NCBI RefSeq assembly: GCF_008806385.1
Contig: NZ_VZZK01000033.1
Coordinates: 768-64,767, forward strand
Source of the DNA: Methylobacterium soli
GTDB lineage: Bacteria; Pseudomonadota; Alphaproteobacteria; Rhizobiales; Beijerinckiaceae
Direction of reading: 5' to 3'
Length of the DNA: 64,000 nt
A program made the position numbers and the translations under genes. Positions 25,789 to 34,607 of the stretch are shown one piece after another (position 1 is the first letter of the stretch; each line of letters begins with the position of its first letter). The notes beneath the pieces are model-generated. The model was not told the DNA's origin. It saw nothing but the letters and a program-made list of their open reading frames with translations, and searched no databases.

Positions 25789-26511
25789 ATGGCGAAAGCA
25801 GCCTCCCCCTCCCGGTCCCCCGGTTCCCCGCGTCCCGAGCCGATGCCACCCGATGCCGTGGCGGGCGACGACGCGGCCCAACTGGACGCGGCGGAGACCG
25901 ATCTCACGACGGTCTCCAGTGCCCCGACCGAGCGCCCACGCAGCCTCGAACGGGCGCTCGGCCACCAGATCCGGACCCTGCGCCGGGCGCGCGACCTCTC
26001 GGTTTCCGACCTCTCGGCCGCCGCCGGCATCTCGCTCGGCATGGTCTCGAAGATCGAGAACGGCCAGATCTCGCCCTCCCTCTCCACCATCAACGCGGTG
26101 GCGGGCGCCCTCAACGTGCCGCTCTCCTCGCTGTTCTCGGCCTTCGAGGAGAAGCGCGACTGCTCCTACGTGCGGGGCGGGCAGGGGGTCATCATCGAGC
26201 GGCGCGGCACCAAGGTCGGCCACGTCTACGAGCTGCTCGGCGCGGCGCTCGGGGGCGACGTGGTGGTGGAACCCTACCTCATCACCCTGCGGGAGGATGC
26301 GGAGCCCTATACGGGCTTCCGGCACGCGGGCGTCGAGTTCATCTACATGCTGTCGGGCGAGGTGGTGTATCGCCACGCCGACCGCAGCTACCCGCTCGCG
26401 CCCGGCGATGCGCTGCTGTTCGATTCCGGCGGCGTGCACGGTCCCGAGACCCTCGTGACCTTCCCGATCTCCTACCTGTCGATCATCATCTACCCGCGCG
26501 GCGCCCGCTGA
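25789..26511 (+). CDS. XRE-family transcriptional regulator with a C-terminal cupin domain
   Basis: This 240-residue protein has a disordered acidic N-terminus, then an XRE helix-turn-helix at about residues 55-110 (LGHQIRTLRRARDLSVSDLS, GISLGMVSKIENGQISPSL) and a cupin at about 170-235 (YTGFRHAGVEFIYMLSGEVV, then HADRSYPLAPGDALLFDSG). The family senses a small ligand through the cupin and often represses nearby transport or catabolic genes. The start chosen is ATG 25789. The divergent SnoaL-like gene is the obvious candidate target. Confidence 0.87.
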   Translation: MAKAASPSRSPGSPRPEPMPPDAVAGDDAAQLDAAETDLTTVSSAPTERPRSLERALGHQIRTLRRARDLSVSDLSAAAGISLGMVSKIENGQISPSLSTINAVAGALNVPLSSLFSAFEEKRDCSYVRGGQGVIIERRGTKVGHVYELLGAALGGDVVVEPYLITLREDAEPYTGFRHAGVEFIYMLSGEVVYRHADRSYPLAPGDALLFDSGGVHGPETLVTFPISYLSIIIYPRGAR

Positions 26512-26588
26512 GCCGCCCGGCGCCGCGGGCTCCGCGCGGAGGGATGAACGCGGTGTCTCACGTGAAAACCCCGCATTAACCCTGGGGC

Positions 26589-27107
26589 TCAGTTGAGGCG
26601 CAGGATCGCGGCGTTCAGGAGCGTCGCGAAGCCGACCCAGGCGGCGTAGGGCACGAGCATCCAGGCGGCGATGCGGTCGAAGCGCCAGGTCAGCCGGATG
26701 GTCCACAGCACCATCATCAGCAGGGCCGCGACCACGACGAGGGCCGCCCCGATGGCGTGGGCCGAGAAGAAGACCGGGCTCCAGGCCGCGTTGAGGGCGA
26801 TCTGCACGAGGAAGACGGCCAGCGCCAGCCACCAGCCCTGCCGCGAGGGCCCGGTGCGGGGCTTCGCCCCGAGGAGGCGCCAGAGCGCCACCGCGATCAT
26901 CGTGTAGAGGAGAGTCCAGGCGACCGGGAACAGCCAGTTCGGCGGGTTGAAGCCCGGCTTGTTCAGCCCCTCGTACCAGAGCGGGATGTTCTCGCGAGTC
27001 GAGACCGAGCCGATGAAGGCCGTGGCGGCCACCGGCAGGATCGCGGCGGCGAGGCGCAGCCAGGGCGAGAGCGCCGGCTCCTCGGGGACGTGGGTGGCGG
27101 TCGGCAT
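26589..27107 (-). CDS. tspO: TspO/MBR family protein
   Basis: This five-helix membrane protein of 172 residues has the family signature GLNKPGFNPPNWLFPVAWTLLYTMIAVALW at about residues 45-75 and AWSPVFF after helix 3. TspO binds porphyrins, heme and cholesterol-like ligands and is tied to stress and pigment control in alphaproteobacteria. The ATG at 27107 is preferred to a TTG at 27134. It converges on the XRE-cupin gene and is divergent from the cystathionine lyase gene. Heme genes hemA and hemH are in the same window but not adjacent. Confidence 0.9.
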   Translation of the reverse strand: MPTATHVPEEPALSPWLRLAAAILPVAATAFIGSVSTRENIPLWYEGLNKPGFNPPNWLFPVAWTLLYTMIAVALWRLLGAKPRTGPSRQGWWLALAVFLVQIALNAAWSPVFFSAHAIGAALVVVAALLMMVLWTIRLTWRFDRIAAWMLVPYAAWVGFATLLNAAILRLN

Positions 27108-27221
27108 CGGGGCGGCGTTCCTTCGCGGCGGCAACGGTCTCGGGTTGCGGCGCCGGCACGGTTCGTGTCAGGCGGCAGGCTTGCTTCGAGACGCTCTGCT
27201 TCGAGACACACGGAGACCGCC

Positions 27222-28454
27222 ATGCCCCAGCCTAATTCGCCGGAGACGGGTCCGGATCAAGGAGGGGGTGCGGAAAATCCTCCCGTTGCGGGCTTTTCGA
27301 GGCGCAGCCTCGCCGCCCAGGCCATGGGGCGCATCGATCCGGTGACCAGGGCGGTGGTGCCGCCGCTCCACGTCTCGACGACCTTCCTGCGCGATCCCGA
27401 TAACGGCTACACCTCCGGCTTCTCCTACGCGCGGCCCGACAACGCCACGGTGCGGGAGGCCGAATCCGTCATCGCCATGCTGGAGGAGGCGGAGGCCGGC
27501 GCCCTGCTGTTCGGCTCCGGCATGGCGGCCGCGACGGCAGCCTTCTCGGCGCTCGAGCCCGGCGACCACGTGGTCGCCCCGAAGGTGATGTACTGGGCCC
27601 TCAAGCGCTGGCTGCGCGAGGAGGCGCCGCGCCGGACCCTCACGGTCGATTTCGTCGACACCGACGACCTCGACGCCCTCCGGGGCGCGATGCGGCCGGG
27701 GCGGACGAAGCTCGTCTGGATCGAGACGCCCGGAAACCCGCTCTGGACCGTCACGGATATCGCGGCCGCCGCCGACATCGCGCACGCGGCCGGCGCCCGG
27801 CTCGCGGTCGATTCCACCGCGGCCTCGCCGATCCACACGCGCCCCTTGAGCCTCGGGGCCGACCTCGTGATGCACTCGGCCACCAAGATCCTGAACGGCC
27901 ACTCGGACGTGGTGGCGGGCGTGCTCGCCGCAAGCCGGGCCGACGCGTTCTGGGCCCGGATCGTCGCGATCCGGGCGAGCGGCGGCGCGATCCTCGGGCC
28001 CTTCGAGGCCTACCTGCTGATGCGCTCGCTGCGCACCCTGCCGCTGCGGGCGCACGCGCAGGCGGCGAGCGCCCTCGACCTCGCCCAGCGCCTCAAGGGG
28101 CACGCCTTCGTGCAGGCGGTGCTCTATCCGGGCCTGCCCGAGGATCCGGGCCACGCCATCGCGGCGCGCCAGATGCAGGGCGGCTTCGGCTACATGCTGT
28201 CGATTCGGGTGAGGGGGGGCGAGGCCGGGGCGATCGCCACCGCCGCGCGGGTGCGCCTGTGGAAGCGGGCGACCTCCCTCGGCGGCGTCGAGAGCCTGAT
28301 CGAGCACCGTGCCTCGGTGGAGGGGCCCGGAACCCCGTGCCCGCCCGATCTCCTGCGCCTCTCCACCGGCATCGAGGACCCGGCCGACCTGTTCGCGGAT
28401 CTCGATGCGGCCCTGTGGGCGGCCCATGGGGGCGCCGCGGGCGGGCCGGCCTGA
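27222..28454 (+). CDS. Cystathionine beta-lyase / trans-sulfuration PLP enzyme
   Basis: The 410-residue Cys/Met-metabolism PLP enzyme has TRAVVPPLHVSTTF, FSYARPDNATVREAE, LFGSGMAAATAAF, WIETPGNPLWTVTDI and the PLP lysine in VMHSATKILNGHSDVVAG. It would cleave cystathionine to homocysteine, or catalyse a related gamma-elimination or gamma-replacement; sequence reading cannot separate MetC from MetB/MetZ-like members with certainty. It starts at ATG 27222 after a GGAGA site. A hairpin and T-run follow its stop. Confidence 0.85.
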   Translation: MPQPNSPETGPDQGGGAENPPVAGFSRRSLAAQAMGRIDPVTRAVVPPLHVSTTFLRDPDNGYTSGFSYARPDNATVREAESVIAMLEEAEAGALLFGSGMAAATAAFSALEPGDHVVAPKVMYWALKRWLREEAPRRTLTVDFVDTDDLDALRGAMRPGRTKLVWIETPGNPLWTVTDIAAAADIAHAAGARLAVDSTAASPIHTRPLSLGADLVMHSATKILNGHSDVVAGVLAASRADAFWARIVAIRASGGAILGPFEAYLLMRSLRTLPLRAHAQAASALDLAQRLKGHAFVQAVLYPGLPEDPGHAIAARQMQGGFGYMLSIRVRGGEAGAIATAARVRLWKRATSLGGVESLIEHRASVEGPGTPCPPDLLRLSTGIEDPADLFADLDAALWAAHGGAAGGPA

Positions 28455-28477
28455 GACGCCGGCTATCCGCGTTTTTT
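28445..28477 (+). terminator. Candidate intrinsic terminator of the cystathionine lyase gene
   Basis: GCCGGC (28445-28450) pairs with GCCGGC (28458-28463) around a 7-nt loop that contains the TGA stop, followed after eight bases by six Ts (28472-28477). The stem is short and the T-run is displaced, so confidence is moderate. Confidence 0.4.
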
Positions 28478-28596
28478 CGTGCGCAGGCCGTGCTGATCGG
28501 CGTTCCCGCGCGTTGTGCCGGTGCCATTCCGCCAGCGCCCGGCGCCGGCCTTGTCCATCCAGCCGGCGCGCGGGCGCCGCGAGCGGAGAACGCGCC

Positions 28597-29094
28597 ATGA
28601 TCGACCCGAGGTTTTTCCGGACCAGCGCCGTGACAGGCGCCATGACCACTGCCTTGGCGCTGCTCGCCCTCGCGGGCCCCGCTCGCGCCGCCGAGGGGCC
28701 GCCGAAGCTCGATATCGAATCCACCTGCAAGTCGGCGGCCAGCGCCAGCGTGAGCCTCAGCGACAATGCGAGCGTCGAGGGCTGCCTCCGCTCGGAGCGG
28801 GAGGCCCACCGGGAGGCCGAGCGCCGCTGGGGCGATTACACGCCCGCCGCCAAGACCCAGTGCGAGAAGCAGTTCCAGGCCGGCGGCTATCCCTCCTATG
28901 TCGAGATGGTGACCTGCCTCGAACTCGCGAGCGGCACGGTCCCGACCCAGTCCGGCGGCGGTGGGGCGGCGACGGCGGGCCCCGGCGCCCCGCAGCGGCC
29001 CGCCGGCAGCCGCGAGCAGGGCTCGGGCAGCCTCACGGCCGAGCCGAAGGCGAGCCAGCGCACCAACCCGATCGAGACCCTGAACAAGGAATAG
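28597..29094 (+). CDS. Exported hypothetical protein
   Basis: This 165-residue protein has a signal peptide (TGAMTTALALLALAGPARAA, with cleavage near residue 32) and a mature domain with four cysteines (ESTCKS, EGCLRS, TQCEKQ, VTCLE) arranged like a small helical, disulfide-linked periplasmic domain. A Gly/Ala/Pro-rich disordered tail follows. It resembles conserved hypothetical proteins of Methylobacterium and Bradyrhizobium without a known role. It starts at ATG 28597 and converges on opgH across a hairpin. Confidence 0.72.
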   Translation: MIDPRFFRTSAVTGAMTTALALLALAGPARAAEGPPKLDIESTCKSAASASVSLSDNASVEGCLRSEREAHREAERRWGDYTPAAKTQCEKQFQAGGYPSYVEMVTCLELASGTVPTQSGGGGAATAGPGAPQRPAGSREQGSGSLTAEPKASQRTNPIETLNKE

Positions 29095-29095
29095 A

Positions 29096-29120
29096 GGCCG
29101 GAACCCTTCGGATTCCGGCC
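29096..29120. terminator. Hairpin between convergent genes
   Basis: GGCCGGAA (29096-29103) is the exact complement of TTCCGGCC (29113-29120) around a 9-nt loop, between the exported protein and opgH, which converge. There is no T-run, so it may terminate weakly or only protect transcript ends. Confidence 0.45.
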
Positions 29121-29131
29121 CGGACGCGGGC

Positions 29132-31123
29132 TCAGGCCTCGTCGGCGGTGGCGAGCCAGACGGCGGGCTCGCGGGGCGTCGCCTGGACCGGGGCGGGGCC
29201 GCTCCGGCTCTGGCCGAGCTCCGCGAGTTCGGGCGCCTGCGCGGTATCGTCGGCGGTGAGGAACAGGCCGCGCGCGCGGGCGAGGCGCCCGAGATCGGCC
29301 CGGCTCGTCAGCACGCTCTGGGCCGGGCTCGTCAGCAGCGCGAAGGCGATCGGCGCCATCCAGAGGGCGAGCCAAGGGTTGCCCGCATAGACGAGGAAGC
29401 CCGCCAGCAGGGCGCCCACCACCAGCGCGTCCATCTGCAGCCGGCCGGCCTCGCCCCAGGGCACCCGGCGGTCGTCGCGGACCTGCGCGTCCCAGCGCAC
29501 CACGCGGCCCACGAAGGTCGAGAGCACGGCGCCCGCCGTGAACAGCGTCATCACGGGCCAGAGCAGCACCCAGACCACCTGTTCGAGGGCCGCGCTCTTG
29601 AGGAGCGAGGCGGTGCCTCCGAAGGCGGCGCGGCGCTCCCGGGAGGCCAATACGTGGCCGAGGCTGAGGAGCTTCGGCAGCGCCAGGACCGAGACCGTGA
29701 GGGCCGCGAGGGCGTGGGCGGCGGCGCCCGAGCCGGTCAGGCCGTAGCCCAGGAGGCCGAGATCGCCGGTCCTGGCGGCGAGCCAGGTGCCGGTGCCCAG
29801 GAAGGCGATCCAGAGGGGCAGGACGCAGTAGGAGAGGATGCCGACGAGGAGGTGCCAGCGGCTCGCCCCGCGCAGGCCCGGCATCGGCACCACGCGCAGG
29901 TGCTGCATGTTGCCCTGGCACCAGCGGCGCTCGCGCCCGAGGAGGTCGATGAGGTTCGTGGGCATCTCCTCCCAGGTTCCGCCCATCTCCGGCAGGAGGC
30001 GCACCTCCCAGCCGGCGCGGCGCAGGAGCGCGCCCTCGACGATGTCGTGGCAGAGGATCTCGCCGCCGAGGGGCGCCTTGCCGGGGAGGACGGGAAGCTG
30101 GGCATTGGCCGCGAAGGCCGCGATGCGCAGGATCGCGTTATGGCCCCAGTAGCTTCCGTCCGGCCCCTGCCAGGTCTCCAGGCAGCGCAGGGCCAGGGGC
30201 GCGTAGAGGCGCACGGCGAATTGCTGGATGCGGGCGAACAGGGTGTCGCGCCCGGCCGCGTAGGAGACCGTCTGGATCAGGCCGACCCGAGGGCTCTCCT
30301 CCATCAGCCGGACGAGGCGGCGCATGCTGGCGCCGGTCATCAGGCTGTCGGCGTCGAGCACGATCATGTACTCGTATTCGGGCCCGTAGCGCTCGCAGAA
30401 TTCCGCGATGTTGCCGGCCTTGCGGCCGGAATTCTCCTGCCGGCGGCGGTAGCGCACCCGCGGGAGGCCGGGGCCGGCGCTCCGGCGCCACGCCTCGATC
30501 CGGGCGAATTCGTGCTCCTCCACCGCCGCGATGGCGCCGTCGCGGGTGTCGGAGAGGACGAAGATGTCGATGTCCGAGCCGTCGCCGCCCTCGCGCGCCA
30601 GCGAGCGGGCCATCACGCGCAAAGCCGCGAAGACCGCGACCGCGTCCTCGGCGTGGATCGCCACCACGGCCGCCGTCCGGCTGAGCCCGGTGGCGCGGGT
30701 CGACAGCGCCTCGGAGCGGCGCTCCAGGGCGGATTTCGCCCGGTCGCCGAGGAGAGCAGCGGCAAGCCCGTAGAGGTATTGCCAGGCGACGAAGGATTGC
30801 CACGCCATCACGAGGCAGAACAGGACCAGGACGCTGCCGGCGAGCCAGCCCTCCGGCGGCCCGTAGGCCTCCGCCGCCAGCGCCGCGATGGCGAGGCCGG
30901 TCGCGAGCGCGGGCAGGGCGAGGGCGAGGCGGCGCCAGAGCAGCCCCCGCCCGCCGGGCTGCCAGGATTCGGCCGCCGCGATCCCCGGAAGGGCTGCGGA
31001 CAACGCCGCCGGCAAGGGCTTCTCGGCCGGCCCGACCTTGGCGGTTCGGGCTTCAGCCGGAGACATCGTATCCGGCCGAGCCTCGACGGCCGGAGGATCT
31101 TGCGACAACGGTGTGGTGGACAT
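29132..31123 (-). CDS. opgH: Glucans biosynthesis glucosyltransferase H
   Basis: This inner-membrane GT2 enzyme polymerises the beta-glucan backbone of osmoregulated periplasmic glucans. The 663-residue protein has two TM helices near residues 50-105, a cytoplasmic GT2 domain (VVAIHAEDAVAVFAAL; MIVLDADSLMTG as the metal-binding DxD; HDIVEGALLRRAGW; RERRWCQGNMQHL as the QxxRW-like motif) and several C-terminal helices. The ATG at 31123 is chosen over the longer frame from 31219. It is divergent from the opgG/opgD gene with only 62 bases between, unlike the co-directional mdoGH operon of enterobacteria. Confidence 0.92.
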   Translation of the reverse strand: MSTTPLSQDPPAVEARPDTMSPAEARTAKVGPAEKPLPAALSAALPGIAAAESWQPGGRGLLWRRLALALPALATGLAIAALAAEAYGPPEGWLAGSVLVLFCLVMAWQSFVAWQYLYGLAAALLGDRAKSALERRSEALSTRATGLSRTAAVVAIHAEDAVAVFAALRVMARSLAREGGDGSDIDIFVLSDTRDGAIAAVEEHEFARIEAWRRSAGPGLPRVRYRRRQENSGRKAGNIAEFCERYGPEYEYMIVLDADSLMTGASMRRLVRLMEESPRVGLIQTVSYAAGRDTLFARIQQFAVRLYAPLALRCLETWQGPDGSYWGHNAILRIAAFAANAQLPVLPGKAPLGGEILCHDIVEGALLRRAGWEVRLLPEMGGTWEEMPTNLIDLLGRERRWCQGNMQHLRVVPMPGLRGASRWHLLVGILSYCVLPLWIAFLGTGTWLAARTGDLGLLGYGLTGSGAAAHALAALTVSVLALPKLLSLGHVLASRERRAAFGGTASLLKSAALEQVVWVLLWPVMTLFTAGAVLSTFVGRVVRWDAQVRDDRRVPWGEAGRLQMDALVVGALLAGFLVYAGNPWLALWMAPIAFALLTSPAQSVLTSRADLGRLARARGLFLTADDTAQAPELAELGQSRSGPAPVQATPREPAVWLATADEA

Positions 31124-31185
31124 GGGGCTCGTGAAACTCAAGCGTGGAGGGACACCGAACCCGTCACCGGAAAGCTGGAGAGCCG

Positions 31186-32898
31186 ATGAGCGAGCGCACC
31201 GAGGAACGCGGCGAAGCAACAGGGGCGGGTGGGCCTGACGCCGCCGGACCGGAGCGCGACGAAACGGCTCCCGTCTCGCGCCGATCCATGCTGCGAACCG
31301 CCTTGACCGCCGCTGCGGGCACGCTCCTACCTAGCGCGATCGACCTGAATGTCGCCAGAACGAAGGCGGAGGACGCGATTCCCGCGCGCGCGGCCCCGAT
31401 GACCTTCGAGCGCGTCGCGGCCCTGGCCGAGGCGCGCGCCCGCCTGCCCTACGCGGCCCCGCCCGCGGAGCTGCCGCCGGACCTCGCCCGGCTGAGCTAC
31501 GACGGCTACCGGGCCATCGCGTTCCGGCCCGACGAGAGCCTGCGGCTCGGGCCCCTGTTCTCGGCGCAGCTGTTCCATCGCGGCTTCCTGCAGCGCAAGC
31601 GCGTCGACCTCTACCTCCAGCCGCGCACGGGCGGGCCGACGCCGATCCCTTACGCGTCGAACCTGTTCGATCTCGGCCCCGACCTCGCCGGCAAGCGCTT
31701 CCCGGCCGATCTCGGCTTCGCGGGGTTCCGGCTGCATTCCGCCTTCGCCAGCCCGACCCCCGGGATCCAGGAGGAATTCCTCGTCTTCCTCGGCGCCTCC
31801 TATTTCCGCCTGCGCGGCAAGGGCCAGGAATACGGCCTCTCGGCCCGGGGCGCGGCGATCGGCACCGGCGCGCCGGAGGGAGAGGAATTTCCGGATTTCG
31901 TCGCCCACTGGATCTGCGAGCCCGAGCCCGGCGCGGAGAGCCTCACCGTGCTCTCGCTCCTCGATTCGCCCGGCCTCTCGGGCGCCTTCCGCTTCGACGT
32001 CGCGCCGGGCGATCCGTCCCGCTTGCGCGTCACGGCCGCGCTGCACCCGCGCCGCCCCCTGGCGCGCCTCGGGCTCGCGCCCCTCACCAGCATGTTCCTG
32101 CACGGCCAGAACGGCCCGGGGGCCCGCGGCGCGGAGGGCTTCGACGATTTCCGGCCCCAGGTCCACGATTCGGACGGGCTCGCGGTGGAGGGCGCGGCGG
32201 ACCGGCTCTGGCGCCCCCTCGTCAACGGGCGCCGGCAGCCGCAGATCTCGGCCTTCGCGGTCGCGCCGCTGCGCGGCTTCGGGCTGCTGCAGCGGGAGCG
32301 GCGCTTCTCCGCCTATCTCGACGTGCAGGCCCGGCACGAGGCCCGGCCCGGCCTCTGGGTCGCGCCGGCGGCGGGGGCGGGCGTGCCGGAGGGCGGCGGA
32401 TTCGGGACGGGGGCGGTGCAGCTCTTCGAGATCCCGTCCCGCGAGGAGTACATGGACAACGTGGTGGCGGCCTTCGTGCCCACCGGGCCGGTCCTGCCGG
32501 GCGCCGCCCTGCGCCTCGGCTACGAACTGACCACGGTCGGGGCCGAGCCCGCGCCGGTCCTGCCGGGCGATCTCGCCCGGGTGGTCTCGTCCCGGTCAGG
32601 CTCCGCCGAGCGCCTGCGGCCGACGATGCCGCCGAGCCCGGAGCGGCGCCTCCACGTGGTGGATTTCGAGGGGCCGGGCCTGCCCGCGAACGCCGACGCG
32701 CCGGTCACGGCCGCGGTCTCGGCGAGTGCCGGGAGCCTCGTCGACCCGGTGGTCGAGCGCGTGCCCCAGACCGGGGGCTGGCGCCTCTACGTGGAATGGC
32801 GCCCGCCCGCGCCGCTGCCGCCGGGCGACGTGGTGCTGCGCGCCCACCTCGTCCTGGCGGGGCGGGTCCTCAGCGAGACCTGGGACGCGGTGGCGTGA
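31186..32898 (+). CDS. opgG: Periplasmic glucan biosynthesis protein OpgG/OpgD
   Basis: This 570-residue periplasmic protein processes or branches osmoregulated glucans. It has a twin-arginine type signal (VSRRSMLRTALTAAAGTLLP, residues about 29-50), which favours the OpgD branch, and then the MdoG domain (FERVAALAEARARLPY, YDGYRAIAFRPDESLRL, FPDFVAHWICEPEP) and the C-terminal immunoglobulin-like part. The ATG at 31186 follows a GGAGAG ribosome site. It pairs with opgH on the opposite strand. Whether to name it opgG or opgD needs alignment. Confidence 0.88.
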   Translation: MSERTEERGEATGAGGPDAAGPERDETAPVSRRSMLRTALTAAAGTLLPSAIDLNVARTKAEDAIPARAAPMTFERVAALAEARARLPYAAPPAELPPDLARLSYDGYRAIAFRPDESLRLGPLFSAQLFHRGFLQRKRVDLYLQPRTGGPTPIPYASNLFDLGPDLAGKRFPADLGFAGFRLHSAFASPTPGIQEEFLVFLGASYFRLRGKGQEYGLSARGAAIGTGAPEGEEFPDFVAHWICEPEPGAESLTVLSLLDSPGLSGAFRFDVAPGDPSRLRVTAALHPRRPLARLGLAPLTSMFLHGQNGPGARGAEGFDDFRPQVHDSDGLAVEGAADRLWRPLVNGRRQPQISAFAVAPLRGFGLLQRERRFSAYLDVQARHEARPGLWVAPAAGAGVPEGGGFGTGAVQLFEIPSREEYMDNVVAAFVPTGPVLPGAALRLGYELTTVGAEPAPVLPGDLARVVSSRSGSAERLRPTMPPSPERRLHVVDFEGPGLPANADAPVTAAVSASAGSLVDPVVERVPQTGGWRLYVEWRPPAPLPPGDVVLRAHLVLAGRVLSETWDAVA

Positions 32899-32908
32899 GC
32901 CCGGCGCT

Positions 32909-33139
32909 TCAGGCCGAGCGGCGGACCTGTTCCCGCTGCTTGCGCAGGCGCGCGGCGCCGTAGATTTCCCGGAGATGCTGGCGGGCGGCGTGGATCGGCG
33001 GTGCCTCGCGCTCGGCGCAGGCCGCCGCGATCACCCGCAGGGTATCGGCCACCGACCGCTCCAGGCGGCTCGCCTCGCGGATCTCCTCGCAGCGGTGATC
33101 GAACGACGCACCGGCCGCCGGATTCCAACCCTCGCGCAT
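32909..33139 (-). CDS. Small basic hypothetical protein
   Basis: This 76-residue frame, read convergently with opgG/opgD and ending only 10 bases from it, encodes an Arg/Ala/Glu-rich helical protein (HRCEEIREASRLERSVADTL, REIYGAARLRKQREQVRRS). It lacks a signal peptide or membrane helix. Codon use and amino-acid mix look protein-like, but no family was recognised, so it could be spurious. Confidence 0.45.
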   Translation of the reverse strand: MREGWNPAAGASFDHRCEEIREASRLERSVADTLRVIAAACAEREAPPIHAARQHLREIYGAARLRKQREQVRRSA

Positions 33140-33270
33140 GTGTCAGCCCCTGGTCCTGTCGAACCGCGCCCACTGGCGGGGCGCTCCGGCAGAGGATCGG
33201 GCCGGCCCTTGGCCGCAAGATGGCAGCTTGGCTGTGGGCGGCTCAGCTGTCGGTCGGCCTGACCGCGCGC

Positions 33271-33576
33271 TCACGGACGGCCCGGACCCTCGCTGAAGGG
33301 ATCGACGCAGCGATAGCCGATGAAGCAGCGCGGGTCGTCGCGGGTCTGCTCGTAGGCGGGCGTGGTGGCCTTCTCGATGGTGCAGAAGCCGCTGTCGCGC
33401 ACGAACCGCCCGTAGGTGATCGGCCCGGTGGTGAGGATGGCCGCGCCGCTGCGCGCGACGAGGTCGGCGGCGGCCGCGCAGCTCATCGCGGTGATGTCCG
33501 GCCGCGGCTGCGCGCCCGCCGGGCCCGCCAGCGCCAGGGTGGCGGCGCAGGCGACGCAAGTGAGCACGAGACGCAT
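33271..33576 (-). CDS. Small exported cysteine-rich protein
   Basis: This 101-residue protein has a signal peptide (MRLVLTCVACAATLALAGPAGA) and a mature domain with four cysteines (AMSCAA, GFCTIE, PRCFIG, YRCVD) and the segment ITYGRFVRDSGFCTIEKA. Similar short exported proteins with this YxRFVxxxxFC pattern are common in Hyphomicrobiales; role unknown. The ATG at 33576 starts the signal peptide; the longer open frame upstream is Arg/Cys-rich and unlikely. Confidence 0.68.
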   Translation of the reverse strand: MRLVLTCVACAATLALAGPAGAQPRPDITAMSCAAAADLVARSGAAILTTGPITYGRFVRDSGFCTIEKATTPAYEQTRDDPRCFIGYRCVDPFSEGPGRP

Positions 33577-33693
33577 GGACCCTGATCTCCGACAACCGAT
33601 CCGCGGCCGGCACGATGCCCGGCACGCTGCGCGAGGATTACCACGCCGCCGCCCCGCTTGTCCGCGCCGGGAGCGCAACCCGGCCGGCGCGGC

Positions 33694-34308
33694 TCAGGCC
33701 CGAGCGCCCGCGCTCGCCACCGCGAGGGTGAAGTCGAAGGCCTCGGCGATGCTCTCGTGCCAGAGCGAGAAGGGCGTCGGCCGGGCGAGGTGGAGCGCGC
33801 CCTCGGCCTCGCCGCCGAGCAGCCGCAGATCCGCCCCGAGCTTCGCCGCGAGCCCGCGCATCGGCCCGTTCCGGCTCAGGCAGCGGACATGCAGGTCGCT
33901 GACGCCGCGGTTGCGCGCCGCGTCGGTGATGCGGGCGAACAGGGCCGTGCCGATCCCGTTGCGCCGGTAATCCCGCTCCACCGCGAAGGCGGCCTCCGCC
34001 TCGGGTCCGAGCGCCATCCGGCCGGCCAGGGGGCCTGGTAGAGGGCTTGGCAAAGGACCGGTGGGGCGCAGCTCGCCGAGGCCCCGCAGTGCCCCGTCCA
34101 CGAAGGCGCCGAAAATCAGGCCGTCCGCCGTGACGGCGCTCTCCGCATAGGCGCGCACGCCCGCCGCGCTCACCGCGCCCATGAAGCGGTTGGCGCGGGT
34201 CTCGGGATCGAGGCGCAGGAAATAGCCGAGGACGCGCGCGCGGTCGCTCGGCCACAGGCGCCGGACGCTGACGGGCAATCCGGTCGAGTTCATTCGGGGC
34301 AAGGCCAT
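33694..34308 (-). CDS. GNAT family N-acetyltransferase
   Basis: The 204-residue protein has the GNAT acetyl-CoA signature RDYRRNGIGTALFARITDAA at about residues 115-134 (the R-x-x-G-x-G/A motif). It is preceded by SVRRLWPSDRARVLGYFLRLDPETRANRF, the usual start of the stress-linked GNAT group that acts on small molecules or proteins. The acceptor substrate is unknown. ATG 34308 is used; ATG 34293 is an alternative. It is divergent from zapE with a 299-base gap. Confidence 0.82.
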   Translation of the reverse strand: MALPRMNSTGLPVSVRRLWPSDRARVLGYFLRLDPETRANRFMGAVSAAGVRAYAESAVTADGLIFGAFVDGALRGLGELRPTGPLPSPLPGPLAGRMALGPEAEAAFAVERDYRRNGIGTALFARITDAARNRGVSDLHVRCLSRNGPMRGLAAKLGADLRLLGGEAEGALHLARPTPFSLWHESIAEAFDFTLAVASAGARA

Positions 34309-34607
34309 GCCGGTCTCCGGTTGCTGGCGCGATGGCGCGGCGTGTCCGGACGAAACCTCCCTCAAGGCCAGGCTGATGTGGCATGCGTAACTTAATTGTG
34401 CAATGCAGCAATACGCCCTACCCCACGGGGGCAGGGGCTGCCATGCGCGGGCAGGTTGGAACCAATCCGCGACTGTCAGGGCTGTGAGGGGAGGCGGGCT
34501 TGATCCCCCCGCCGCCGCGCGGCAGACGGGACCCGGCTGCCCTGCAACCCCCGCATCCAGCCCGCGGATCGCGCCGCCGCGGGCTTTCCAGGCGAGGTCG
34601 GACCCCC
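34309..34607. other. Intergenic region between GNAT and zapE
   Basis: No gene is supported. The short AT-richer segment around 34385-34410 (gtaacttaattgtgcaatgcag) is the likeliest promoter area. A stretch near 34462-34485 (accaatccgcgactgtcagg) faintly recalls the cobalamin riboswitch core but lacks the other conserved boxes. Confidence 0.4.

Noticed and set aside
13069..26573. Exact 15-mer cacgtgaaaaccccg at 13069-13083 and 26559-26573
   Set aside because: In a 64-kb window a few chance 15-base matches are expected, and the two contexts (upstream of a GGDEF gene; between convergent genes) have nothing in common.
34440..34520. Possible cobalamin riboswitch ahead of zapE (aatccgcgactgtcaggg)
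   Set aside because: Only one weak box resembles the B12 core; the other conserved boxes and a cobalamin-related gene downstream are absent.
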